10,723 nt of DNA from Streptomyces sp. NBS 14/10 (GTDB lineage: Bacteria > Actinomycetota > Actinomycetes > Streptomycetales > Streptomycetaceae): positions 1 through 10,723 of the forward strand of contig NZ_NCSM01000003.1 in the NCBI RefSeq assembly GCF_002224125.1, in the 5' to 3' direction. Shown piece after piece: positions 1-6,305 of the stretch; positions within the stretch are counted from its first letter, which is position 1, and each line of letters opens with the position of its first letter. The position numbers and the translations under genes were made by a program. Under the pieces are notes generated by a model. It made no database searches and had not been told where the DNA came from. It saw nothing but the letters and a program-made list of their open reading frames with translations.

Positions 1-36
1 CGTGGTCGGCTGACTCGCCTGCGCCGCGGACCGCAG

Positions 37-830
37 CTTCGCTGCGCGTGGGCTCCGCTGCGCTGCGCCTGCGCCTACGCCGTCGTCTCGCGGCATTCGG
101 CTCACGCGGGTGCGGGTTTCGTCTCGGACCCTCCAGGTCCAAAGCGCCAGCGAGAAGGGGGGAGAGGGGGCGGCTGGTCCGGTGTCCGGATTCCTCGGCC
201 CGGCGGGCGGCTGAGCTTAAGGCTGGCTCCGCTGCGCTCCGCCGCAGCTGCTGCCGCGCGGTGGCCGGGCCGGTCAACCCAGCGGTGCGCTGGACCGCAG
301 GCGCGCGAGCGCGACGAACGGCCCAGCAAACGCTGGACGGCATGGTCCCAACGCCGCGCGCGGGCATCGTCTCGCGCCTGCGGCGCACAGCGGCCAACAG
401 CGGGAACGGGGAGGGAGCGCCGAGGCATCGTCGCCGTCCAGCCCAAGGGGTCCGGTTAAGGCCCTCCACCCACCTGCTCTTAAAAAAATGCTTGCTTTAT
501 ATCAAGTACTGCATCAAGCGTTTTTCTTAGAGCAGGTGGGTGGAGAGCCGATCCCGTCCCCCGGTGCCCGCCCATCCGTCACGCTCCCGCGCCCCGGCCC
601 AGCGCACCGCTGCTCCCCTCCATCGGCCACCGCGCGGCAGCAGCTGCGGCGGAGCGCAGCGGAGCCTCTTTGAGCTCAGCCGCCCGCCGGGCCGAGGAAT
701 CTCGACACCGGGCCGGCCGCCCCCTCTCCCCCTTCTCGCTGGCGCTTTGGACCCGGAGGGTCCGAAACCGAATGCCGCGAGACGGCGCACAGGCGCAGGC
801 GAAGCGCAGCGGAGCCCACGCGAAGCGAAG
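37..830. repeat. Long imperfect inverted repeat, no gene inside (covers the gene-free stretch 1-838)
   Basis: The sequence from about 37-283 is repeated in reverse complement at about 610-830. I matched several blocks by eye: 225-267 against 624-666 is a perfect 43-base inverted match; 190-218 against 673-701 is a perfect 29-base match; the GC-rich block around 135-173 matches about 718-752 with one indel; and the outermost GC-rich stretch near 37-75 matches near 795-830. The left half has about 120 extra bases between the outer arm and the centre, and about 19 extra bases near 105-125, so the palindrome is asymmetric. Reading frames across it are Arg/Ala/Pro-rich, exist on both strands because of the symmetry, and show no domain, so I call no gene. 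It could be a giant terminator, a decayed mobile or repeat element, or a structural site; the sequence alone does not decide. Confidence 0.85.
464..545. repeat. AT-rich hairpin at the centre of the palindrome
   Basis: The arms 464-494 and 515-545 are reverse complements at 28 of 31 positions; one further position (489/520) would be a G-U pair in RNA. They enclose a 20-base loop (495-514). The outer half of each arm is GC-rich and the inner half is A/T-rich, giving a run of seven A on one side and five T on the other. The AT-rich core (about 480-530) stands out sharply in very GC-rich DNA, and the hexamer ATCAAG occurs twice (501-506 and 513-518). As RNA it would be a strong stem-loop, compatible with a bidirectional terminator; as DNA it could extrude as a cruciform. 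Confidence 0.85.
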
Positions 831-838
831 CGGAGCGC

Positions 839-1339
839 TCAAGCCGCGATGCCGAAGGCATCGCAGGGCGTCGGCGCGAGTTCGAACCAGAGCAGCTTGC
901 CGCTGATCCCGAAGAGCTCGTCGGCGAGGGCGTAGCCACCCCAGTTGTCGGCGCAAATCCGCACGATGAGCAGCCCGCGCCCGTACGTGGCCTTGGTGTT
1001 CGCGGCGGCTTCGGCGAGGGCGGCCGAGCGGTCGAAGAGGGCCGGTGGCTTGTCGAACGGCGGTGGGATATCGGGGTTGGTGTCCCAAATGCTGACCCGG
1101 AGACGGCCCTCTTCGACGGCCCGGATACGCATCTCCGCCGGGCCGGTGGTGTGGCGATAGGCGTTGGTGACCATTTCGCTGGTCACGAGCGTGGCTGGGT
1201 CGGTGAGTTCACCCATGTCGTGCCGGGCGAGCACGGCCCGCAGGGTGATCCGGGCGATAGCGGCGGCGCGGGGGTCGTGAGGCAGACGGAGGGAGTACGA
1301 CCAGGGGTTTTCCAGATCCTCCGGGGATACGGTGGGCAT
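839..1339 (-). CDS. RsbW-like ATP-binding protein (HATPase_c, anti-sigma factor type)
   Basis: This 166-residue protein belongs to the GHKL ATPase family of RsbW/SpoIIAB-like serine kinases, which in Streptomyces usually stand alone and act as small regulatory or anti-sigma-type proteins. Visible motifs are the N box (VTSEMVTNAYRH, residues 52-63, with Glu55 and Asn59), a G1-like box around WDTNPD (85-90) and a G2 box YGRGLLIV (119-126), followed by DNWG (131-134). The start at 1339 is chosen because AGGAGA lies 5 bases upstream; the frame stays open further upstream but without a ribosome site or family similarity. It is divergent from the XRE gene at 1492, and this ATPase, the XRE/DUF5753 regulator and DUF397 form a recurrent Streptomyces trio. 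Its stop lies directly against the large palindrome, which may serve as its terminator. What it phosphorylates or binds is unknown. Confidence 0.9.
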   Translation of the reverse strand: MPTVSPEDLENPWSYSLRLPHDPRAAAIARITLRAVLARHDMGELTDPATLVTSEMVTNAYRHTTGPAEMRIRAVEEGRLRVSIWDTNPDIPPPFDKPPALFDRSAALAEAAANTKATYGRGLLIVRICADNWGGYALADELFGISGKLLWFELAPTPCDAFGIAA

Positions 1340-1441
1340 GGAAGTCTCCTGTCTGAAGGTGGAGTTGACTGTGTCCCGGGTCACACCGTAGCCCCAAGCC
1401 CTTAAGGTATTTACCGCTGCCAGAAAAAGGGCTGCATTTGC

Positions 1442-1455
1442 CACTCGTGTGAGTG
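1442..1455. promoter_or_regulatory. Small inverted repeat in the divergent promoter region (candidate operator)
   Basis: CACTC at 1442-1446 and GAGTG at 1451-1455 form a perfect 5-base inverted repeat around GTGT, about 40 bases upstream of the XRE start, in the 152-base gap shared by the divergent ATPase and XRE genes. It is a plausible site for the neighbouring regulator, but it is short and could be chance. I see no convincing -35/-10 pair in the gap. Confidence 0.25.
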
Positions 1456-1491
1456 ACGCGCCTGTTGCATGTGAGCAGAGAGAATCGGTAG

Positions 1492-2352
1492 ATGCCCATG
1501 AGAAGTCTTCCGACCGCACGTCAACTGCGTCTCGGTACTGAGCTGCGCAGGCTACGGGAACGCGCCGGAATGTCGTCGACCGAGGCCGGGCGCCTGCTCG
1601 GCACGAACCAGACGACGATCAGCAACATTGAAGCGAGCCGGTTGGGTGTGAGCGCGGATCGGCTGCGAGCACTGGCACGTAACTACTCGTGCGCCGACGA
1701 GGCGCTGATTACGGCGCTCATCGGCATGGCGGTACAGCGCAGGCGCGGCTGGTGGGAGGAGTACCGGGAAATCCTCCCCACCGGCCTGCTCGACCTGGCC
1801 GAACTTGAGCATCACGCCTTAGCACTGCGCACCGCCTATATCGCGCACCTGCCCGGCCTGCTCCAGACCGCCGAGCACGCCCGTGAGATCTTCCGCCAGG
1901 TCGTACCGACGCTGCCTCCACCAGAGGTGGAGCATCGCGTCTCACATCGCGTCAAACGTCAGGCCATCCTGTACGGGGGCAAGCCCACGGCTTATACGGC
2001 GATCGTCCATGAGGCGGCGCTGCGTATGCGCTTTGGTGGGCCCGACACGGCACGGGCGCAGCTGCAGCACATCCTCGACATGAGCGAGCACGAGCACATC
2101 AAGGTGGCCGTGATCCCTTTCGAGGCCGGATCGTTCCCCGGATCGGGGCAGTCAATGCTCTACGCCGTTGGGCCCGTTCCACAGCTGGACACCGTGCAGC
2201 TCGATACGGAGTATGGCTCCGAACTGCTCGATGCTCCCGCACAACTGGAGAGGTACCGCGTCGTGTTGGACCGCATGGAGACGGTCGCACTCCCGGAGAG
2301 CAGATCTCGCGATCTCGTCCAGAGCATCATCCGCAGCCTGAAAGGTGAATGA
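1492..2352 (+). CDS. XRE-family helix-turn-helix regulator with DUF5753 domain
   Basis: This 286-residue protein has the standard build of the large Streptomyces XRE/DUF5753 family. An N-terminal helix-turn-helix covers about residues 14-70 (GTELRRLRERAGMSSTEAGR, then the recognition region NQTTISNIEASR). The DUF5753 region runs from about 88 to 280 and shows the usual landmarks: YREILP, IAHLPGLLQT, the HRVKRQAIL stretch and a C-terminal acidic YGSELLD region. WhiJ of S. coelicolor is a known relative, and such regulators affect development and antibiotic production. The start at 1492 has a purine-rich site (GAGAGAA) 8 bases upstream; ATG 1498 in the same frame is an alternative. The stop overlaps the start of the DUF397 gene, so the two are translated together, and the ATPase gene is divergent. 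The target DNA is unknown. Confidence 0.93.
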   Translation: MPMRSLPTARQLRLGTELRRLRERAGMSSTEAGRLLGTNQTTISNIEASRLGVSADRLRALARNYSCADEALITALIGMAVQRRRGWWEEYREILPTGLLDLAELEHHALALRTAYIAHLPGLLQTAEHAREIFRQVVPTLPPPEVEHRVSHRVKRQAILYGGKPTAYTAIVHEAALRMRFGGPDTARAQLQHILDMSEHEHIKVAVIPFEAGSFPGSGQSMLYAVGPVPQLDTVQLDTEYGSELLDAPAQLERYRVVLDRMETVALPESRSRDLVQSIIRSLKGE

Positions 2353-2554
2353 GTTGACCGCTCGCGATTGGCAAAAGTCCTCGTACAGCGGGGAAGGCAA
2401 CGCCTGCCTCTACGTCTCCTCCACCGCCGACGCCACCATCCGGCTCCGCGAAAGCGACGCCCCCGACACCATCCTCACCACCACCCCCGCCGCCCTCCGC
2501 TCCCTCATACGCAGCGCCAAGGCCGGCCACCTCGACCACATCGGCAAGGTGTGA
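2345..2554 (+). CDS. DUF397 protein, partner of the XRE regulator
   Basis: This 69-residue protein is a DUF397 domain with the diagnostic opening WQKSSYSGEGNACLYV (residues 9-24), a central acidic strand region with RLRESD, and a C-terminal helix (ALRSLIRSAKAGHLDHI). DUF397 proteins are nearly always encoded beside XRE/DUF5753 regulators in actinomycetes and are thought to modulate them, and some pairs have been discussed as toxin-antitoxin-like. GTG 2345 gives the longest form and overlaps the XRE gene by 8 bases, but it has no spaced ribosome site. TTG 2354 has GAAAGG upstream at a normal distance and may be the real start, which would lose only three residues. Transcription is surely with the XRE gene. 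No clear terminator follows. Confidence 0.9.
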   Translation: MNELTARDWQKSSYSGEGNACLYVSSTADATIRLRESDAPDTILTTTPAALRSLIRSAKAGHLDHIGKV

Positions 2555-2687
2555 GCCAAAAACACACTTTGCCTTCTCTTTACAACCCGCCCCACCGCCC
2601 CCTCGTCTCTCCGCTCGATCCGTAACTCAGCCCGCCGCGTACCCGTACCCGTACCGGCCGGGCGGACCGACGAGAGAGAGCGATCCC

Positions 2688-3074
2688 ATGCGCCGAACCG
2701 TCCTCAGTGCCGTGGCCCTCGCGTGCACCGCCGTGCTGGCAAGCACGGTGCCCGCGTTCGCCGACGAGGCGACCCCGGTTCCGAGCAAGACCCGGGCCAC
2801 CGCCGTCCCGTCCCCCCGCGAGGAGCCGACCAAGACCCCGGAAACCGCCGCGCCCGCCACCGCCGTCCCGACTCCCCGCGACGAATCGCGCCAGAAGCCG
2901 GCCGACTCCCAGGTCCGCGCGGTGCCGAAGGGCGCGCCGAACACCGGGGTGGCGGAGGAGTCCTCGGATTCCGGGGTTGGCGCCGGGCTGATCGGCGGCG
3001 GCGCTGCCGGGGTGCTCGTCGCGGGTGGTGCGGCGGTGTTCGTCGTACGTCGCCGGCGGGCGACCGGGGCATGA
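2688..3074 (+). CDS. Secreted, membrane-tethered Pro/Thr-rich protein with a sortase-signal-like C-terminus
   Basis: This 128-residue protein has a Sec-type signal peptide (MRRTVL start, hydrophobic core, likely cleavage after AFA at residue 25). A low-complexity Pro/Thr/Glu/Lys stretch (about 26-80) contains two copies of ATAVP[S/T]PR[E/D]E about 20 residues (60 bases) apart. Then come the motif GAPNTG (82-87), a glycine-rich hydrophobic helix (about 97-120) and a final RRRR tail. This is the architecture of a sortase substrate, but the motif APNTG is not a textbook LPXTG or LAXTG. The next gene, overlapping by ATGA, is a class F sortase, so this is probably its partner or substrate. A ribosome site GAGAGAGAG lies 7 bases before ATG 2688. 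Three back-to-back TACCCG-type hexamers (about 2639-2656) lie upstream. The extracellular role is unknown. Confidence 0.8.
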   Translation: MRRTVLSAVALACTAVLASTVPAFADEATPVPSKTRATAVPSPREEPTKTPETAAPATAVPTPRDESRQKPADSQVRAVPKGAPNTGVAEESSDSGVGAGLIGGGAAGVLVAGGAAVFVVRRRRATGA

Positions 3075-3718
3075 CCCTGGTCTCCAGGCGCGCGTTCGCC
3101 ACGGCGGCGATGGCCTCGCTGCTCGTCGGGTGCGGCGGCGGCCACCAGGCCAAACAGGCCACACACGCCGATCAGGCCGCGCAGGACGCGCGGACCGGCG
3201 GACGCTCCGGGAGTACGTCGTCGCCTTCTTCGAACCCCGTGAAGGCGGCGCGTGCCCTTGGGCGTTCGGTCCCGGTCAGGCTGCTGATTCCGGCCATCGG
3301 GGTGGACACCTCGGTCATGCGGCTGGGGTTGGCGGCGGACGGGACTGTGCAGGTGCCCCCGATCGCGGCGCACGACCGGGCGGGTTGGTACCGGCACTCG
3401 CCGACGCCGGGGCAGGTCGGCCCGTCGGTCATCCTCGGCCATGTCACGGTCGGCGCCTACGGGGACGGGGTCTTCCGTCGCCTCTCGCGGCTGAACCGGG
3501 GAGACAGGATCGAGGCGCGCCTGGAGAACGGCAAGGCGGCGGTGTTCACCGTCAGCTCCGTACGGACGGTCGCCAAGGCGGACTTCCCGGCGGAGGACGT
3601 CTACGGGAACGTGGACCGGCCGGAGCTGCGGCTGATCACATGTGGTGGCCCCCGCAGCGGCGACGCGTACCGCGACAACGTGATCGTCTTCGCCGCGCTG
3701 AGCTCCACCAGCCCCTGA
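3071..3718 (+). CDS. Class F sortase, predicted lipoprotein
   Basis: This 215-residue protein is a sortase, a cysteine transpeptidase that cuts and joins surface proteins outside the membrane. The three catalytic residues are visible: His124 in VILGHV, Cys191 in LITCGG and Arg201 in YRDNVIV. The domain runs from about residue 66 (SVPVRLLIPAIGVDTSV) to the end, and its spacing and lack of a C-terminal membrane helix fit the actinobacterial class F group. The N-terminus has SRRAFA, a twin-arginine-like motif, followed by a hydrophobic stretch and the lipobox LVGC (Cys21), so it may be a Tat-exported lipoprotein instead of the usual helix-anchored form. A Gly/Ser/Ala-rich spacer (about 22-60) links the anchor to the domain. 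The start ATG 3071 overlaps the stop of the upstream gene (ATGA), so the two are coupled. A longer frame upstream is out of register with the family. Confidence 0.9.
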   Translation: MTLVSRRAFATAAMASLLVGCGGGHQAKQATHADQAAQDARTGGRSGSTSSPSSNPVKAARALGRSVPVRLLIPAIGVDTSVMRLGLAADGTVQVPPIAAHDRAGWYRHSPTPGQVGPSVILGHVTVGAYGDGVFRRLSRLNRGDRIEARLENGKAAVFTVSSVRTVAKADFPAEDVYGNVDRPELRLITCGGPRSGDAYRDNVIVFAALSSTSP

Positions 3719-3749
3719 CCCGCCACCCCTGACGCACCCACCCCCCACT

Positions 3750-3822
3750 GGATCCCGGGCCGATGGAACGTACACCCGACGGAACGTATGCCGACGGAGC
3801 GTACGCCCACGGCCCGGGATCC
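3750..3822. promoter_or_regulatory. 12-base inverted repeat enclosing three GGA[A/G]CGTA repeats near the sigma factor start
   Basis: GGATCCCGGGCC (3750-3761) is exactly inverted at 3811-3822. Between the arms the octamer GGAACGTA occurs at 3765-3772 and 3781-3788, and GGAGCGTA at 3796-3803. The spacing is 15-16 bases, about 1.5 helical turns. GGAAC resembles the -35 element of many Streptomyces ECF sigma promoters, so the repeats may be an autoregulated promoter or operator for the sigma gene. The farthest-upstream ATG of the sigma frame (3788) lies inside this structure, which argues that translation may begin further down. Confidence 0.45.
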
Positions 3823-4348
3823 CTCCCGACACGTGCCGCCACGGCAATGGAGAGTGTTGAAACGGTCCCGTGACAAGGCGGCGTCCGAGCTGTTCGCCGC
3901 CCTCTATCCGCGCCTCGCCGGCTGGTGCCGCCGGCTCGTCGACGACGACGAGACGGCCCACGAGATCGCCTCGGAGGCGTTCACCCGGCTCTGGGCCCGC
4001 TGGACGTCCGTGGAGGAACCCCGCGGCTTCCTCTACGTCACCGCGGCCAACCTCGTCCGGGACCACTGGCGCAAGCTGGAGCGCGAGCGCAAGGCCCTGC
4101 GCCGCGCCACCGCGGAAGCCGCCACCCGCCCCCACACCGAACAGGCCGACCCGTCGGTGCGCCTGCTCGTGCAGTCCCTGCCGGAACGGCTGCGCGTCCC
4201 GATCCTGCTGCACTACTACGCTGACATGCCGGTCCGGGAGGTGTCCGTACTGACCGGGCGCAAGGAAGGAACCGTCAAGGCCGACCTCCACGCAGCCCGC
4301 GAACTGCTCCGCGCCCACCTGAGGAGAAGCCTTGACCACACGCCTTGA
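3788..4348 (+). CDS. ECF-family RNA polymerase sigma factor
   Basis: This protein of up to 186 residues directs RNA polymerase to a small stress or envelope regulon. Region 2 is at about residues 35-97 (LFAALYPRLAGWCRRLVDDD, then HEIASEAFTRLWARW and the DNA-melting part LYVTAANLVRDHWRK). Region 4 is at about 128-180 (LPERLRVPILLHYYADMPV, then a helix-turn-helix ending KEGTVKADLHAARELLRAHL). The start is uncertain. ATG 3788 lies inside a repeat structure and adds 22 residues unlike the family, while GTG 3854 or TTG 3857, with GGAGAG just upstream, begin about where ECF factors normally begin. The downstream gene starts inside this one (TTG 4332 against stop 4346-4348), so a membrane partner is made in step with it. 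The signal that activates it is not visible. Confidence 0.9.
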   Translation: MPTERTPTARDPSRHVPPRQWRVLKRSRDKAASELFAALYPRLAGWCRRLVDDDETAHEIASEAFTRLWARWTSVEEPRGFLYVTAANLVRDHWRKLERERKALRRATAEAATRPHTEQADPSVRLLVQSLPERLRVPILLHYYADMPVREVSVLTGRKEGTVKADLHAARELLRAHLRRSLDHTP

Positions 4349-4838
4349 CGAGGGCTCGGAGTACGAACCCGACGACCCGCTCACGGTGATCCTGCGCCCC
4401 ACCGCCGACCACCTGAGCCCGCCCCCCGGCCGATACGAGACCATCCGCCGCACCGCCGCCCGCCGCCGACTGCTCCGTACCGCGGCCGGAGTCGGCCTGG
4501 CCTGCGCCGCCGCGGCTCTCGTCGCGCTGCCGCTCAACCTGGTGACACGCGAGACACACGATTCACCCGCACCCCCGACGGTCCCCCTCGTCCCGCCGGC
4601 CACCAGCGGTCGTACCGCACACCCGACCGCGACCCCGACCCCGAAGCCGAATCCGCCGACCCCGACGGCCACCTCCACCCCGTCGGAGGCACCGGGACGC
4701 GTCAGCCCCCGCCCCACCCAGGAGCCCGGGCCCGCCGACTCCACCCGCGCACCGTCGGCGACACCGGTCTCGCCACGGGACGCGCCGTCGAAGCAGCGGA
4801 CCGGCCCCGTCGACGTACCCAGGAGGAACGCTCAGTGA
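4332..4838 (+). CDS. Single-pass membrane protein, probable anti-sigma partner of the ECF factor
   Basis: This 168-residue protein has a short acidic cytoplasmic part (1-33), the stretch GRYETIRRTAARRRLLRTAA (33-52) leading into one membrane helix (about 50-70), and an outer region of about 95 residues that is almost entirely Pro, Thr, Ala and Ser. The TTG start at 4332 has GAGGAG 5 bases upstream and lies 17 bases before the end of the sigma gene, so the two are translationally coupled. That position, the topology and the positively charged juxtamembrane segment fit an anti-sigma factor, but there is no zinc-binding HxxxCxxC motif and the cytoplasmic part is short, so the role is inferred from context. 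Its last 7 bases overlap the end of the convergent gene at 4832. Confidence 0.75.
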   Translation: MTTRLDEGSEYEPDDPLTVILRPTADHLSPPPGRYETIRRTAARRRLLRTAAGVGLACAAAALVALPLNLVTRETHDSPAPPTVPLVPPATSGRTAHPTATPTPKPNPPTPTATSTPSEAPGRVSPRPTQEPGPADSTRAPSATPVSPRDAPSKQRTGPVDVPRRNAQ

Positions 4839-4900
4839 TCCACGGTGTGGGGGCGTGCCGTCCCGCGTGCCGTCCTGCCGCGGATGAGGCTGATCAGTGA
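4821..4900 (+). other. Orphan ribosome site followed by a 21-codon reading frame
   Basis: A perfect AGGAGG (4821-4826) lies inside the last codons of the membrane protein gene, 8 bases before GTG 4835. That GTG opens a frame of only 21 codons (begins M-I-H-G-V-G-A-C-R, stop 4898-4900), entirely antisense to the DUF6010-type gene. This looks like the start signal of a third gene of the sigma operon whose body is no longer there, or a tiny peptide, or simple coincidence of Gly/Arg codons. Confidence 0.3.
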
Positions 4901-5257
4901 GGGACCGCCTCGCAGACACCACAGGGCGATGACGGGGTCGCAGATGGCGCAGGCCATGGAGGACTCGTGGTAGAAGGGCATGATCGGGTTGCCCTTGATG
5001 TGGTGGAGCAGGTCCCAGGCGGTGTGCATCAGCCACGCGATGCCGATGAAGGTCCAGGATTCCAGCCCGCGGTAGGCGGCATAGGTGATGGCGGCGGTGG
5101 CGGGGAACTCCCAGACGCCGAAGCCGCCGCCGCTCAGATAGGCGGCGCCCGCCCCCGCCACCATGACCGCGTTGAAACGGCGTCGGTGCGGTTCACGGAT
5201 CAGCGACATCAGCAGGGCGTAGAGAACGCCGACCAGGATCGGCGAGAGGTAATTCAT
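4832..5257 (-). CDS. DUF6010-type small integral membrane protein
   Basis: This 141-residue protein starts MNYLSPILVGVLYALLMSLI and has about three to four hydrophobic segments. It includes the landmarks REPHRRRFNAVMVAGAGAAY, WEFPATAAITYAAYRGLESW and WLMHTAWDLLHHIKGNPIMP, followed by a short Cys-containing helix (CAICDPVIALWCL). This pattern, with histidines near HTAWDLLHH, matches my recollection of the DUF6010 family, whose function is unknown. The start at 5257 is chosen because similarity begins there; there is no strong ribosome site, and longer upstream frames are antisense to the GlxA gene. It is divergent from that regulator, which may control it, and overlaps the anti-sigma-like gene tail-to-tail by 7 bases (4832-4838). 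Confidence 0.8.
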   Translation of the reverse strand: MNYLSPILVGVLYALLMSLIREPHRRRFNAVMVAGAGAAYLSGGGFGVWEFPATAAITYAAYRGLESWTFIGIAWLMHTAWDLLHHIKGNPIMPFYHESSMACAICDPVIALWCLRGGPSLISLIRGRTARGTARPHTVDH

Positions 5258-5277
5258 GTCTGCGTAAGCTAATCGGC

Positions 5278-5300
5278 CGCCACCTCGCCCCCCAGTGGCG
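5278..5300. promoter_or_regulatory. Inverted repeat in the divergent DUF6010/GlxA promoter region
   Basis: CGCCAC (5278-5283) and GTGGCG (5295-5300) are exact inverted copies 11 bases apart, in the 90-base gap between the divergent start codons at 5257 and 5348. A two-helix AraC-type regulator often binds such sites between itself and a divergent target. The arms are short and GC-rich, so the call is tentative. Confidence 0.3.
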
Positions 5301-5347
5301 TGAGTGACACCTTTCAACGGGATATTGCCACGTCGCAGAATCGGGCC

Positions 5348-6286
5348 ATGCACACCGTCGCCGTACTCGCGCTGGACCAGGTGATCCCTTTCGACCTGTC
5401 CACCCCGATCGAGGTCTTCACCCGCACCCGGCTCCTGGACGGGCGCCCCGGCTACCAGATCCGCGTATGTGCCGAACGGCCGGAGATCGACGCGGGCGCC
5501 TTCACCCTGCGCGCGCCCTGGGGGCTGGACGGGCTCAAGGGCGCGGACACGATCATCGTGCCCGGTATCGCCGCCCCCATGGCCCCGCTCCCTCCCGCCG
5601 TCCGCGGCGCGCTGCGCGCGGCCGCCGAGGAGGGCACGCGTATCGCCTCCATCTGCTCGGGGACCTTCCCGCTGGCCGCGACCGGGCTGCTCGACGGGTT
5701 GCGAGCCACCACCCACTGGGCCGCGGCCGACCTCCTGGCCGGCGCGCACCCTGACATCGAGGTCGACCCGGAGGTCCTGTACGTCGACAACGGGCAGATC
5801 CTCACCTCGGCCGGCGCCGCCGCGGGCCTGGACCTGTGTCTGCATATGATCCGCCGCGACTACGGGTCGGCCGTCGCCGCGGACGCCGCCCGCCTGTCCG
5901 TCATGCCCCTGGAACGCGAGGGCGGGCAGGCGCAGTTCATCGTCCACGACCACACGCCCACCCCGCAGGGCTCCGCCCTCGAACCCCTGCTCACCTGGCT
6001 CCAGGACAATCTGGCCGACGACCTCACCCTCGCCGATATCGCCGCCCAGGCCGGCACCAGCACCCGGACCCTGATCCGCCACTTCCGCGACCAGACCGGC
6101 ACCACCCCGCTCCAGTGGCTCCACCGCGCCCGCGTCCGCCAGGCCCAGCACCTCCTGGAGACCACACACCACTCCGTCGAGCGCATCGCCGCCCAGGTCG
6201 GCTTCGGCTCAGCCACCGCCTTCCGCGACCGCTTCAAACGCACCACCGGCGTCAGCCCGCACACCTACCGCCGCACCTTCAGCTGA
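5348..6286 (+). CDS. GlxA-family transcriptional regulator (DJ-1/PfpI domain + AraC helix-turn-helix)
   Basis: This 312-residue protein has an N-terminal amidotransferase-like domain (about 1-170) and a C-terminal AraC/XylS DNA-binding domain (about 208-310). The N-terminal domain starts with the typical HTVAVLALDQVIPFDLSTP and carries the cysteine elbow IASICSGTFPLAATGLLDG (Cys103) followed by ATTHW. The C-terminal domain holds two helix-turn-helix units (ADIAAQAGTSTRTLIRHFRD and VERIAAQVGFGSATAFRDRF) and the closing GVSPHTYRR. Proteins of this type regulate nearby metabolic genes in response to a small ligand, which is unknown here. The start at ATG 5348 is chosen from family similarity; the frame runs back to 5300 without support. 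The GNAT gene starts 19 bases after its stop and is probably co-transcribed; the DUF6010-type gene is divergent. Confidence 0.92.
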   Translation: MHTVAVLALDQVIPFDLSTPIEVFTRTRLLDGRPGYQIRVCAERPEIDAGAFTLRAPWGLDGLKGADTIIVPGIAAPMAPLPPAVRGALRAAAEEGTRIASICSGTFPLAATGLLDGLRATTHWAAADLLAGAHPDIEVDPEVLYVDNGQILTSAGAAAGLDLCLHMIRRDYGSAVAADAARLSVMPLEREGGQAQFIVHDHTPTPQGSALEPLLTWLQDNLADDLTLADIAAQAGTSTRTLIRHFRDQTGTTPLQWLHRARVRQAQHLLETTHHSVERIAAQVGFGSATAFRDRFKRTTGVSPHTYRRTFS

Positions 6287-6305
6287 CATGCGGGAGACTG
6301 CCGGT

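Noticed and set aside
48..530. Open frame of 160 residues on the plus strand
   Set aside because: It runs through the palindrome arm, is Arg/Ala-rich with no domain, and similar frames occur on both strands because of the symmetry.
440..560. tRNA gene or integration attachment site at the AT-rich hairpin
   Set aside because: No cloverleaf or anticodon arm can be drawn, no integrase gene is in the window, and no second copy of the core is seen.
37..830. Insertion sequence or miniature transposon
   Set aside because: There is no transposase, the arms are not short terminal repeats around a body, and I could not see a flanking target duplication.
527..1088. Several overlapping frames on both strands between the hairpin and the ATPase gene
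   Set aside because: Composition is low-complexity, they overlap the palindrome or lie antisense or out of frame to the ATPase gene, and none has a ribosome site with a recognisable domain.
2688..3074. Canonical LPXTG cell-wall protein
   Set aside because: The motif reads GAPNTG, not LPXTG or LAXTG, so I describe it only as sorting-signal-like.
2627..4744. Very long minus-strand frame of 705 residues
   Set aside because: It is the antisense shadow of the sortase operon and sigma operon, which have clear domains; such shadows are common in high-GC DNA.
5258..6172. N-terminal extension of the DUF6010-type gene to 446 residues
   Set aside because: The added part is antisense to the GlxA-type gene and is low-complexity; the recognisable protein starts at 5257.
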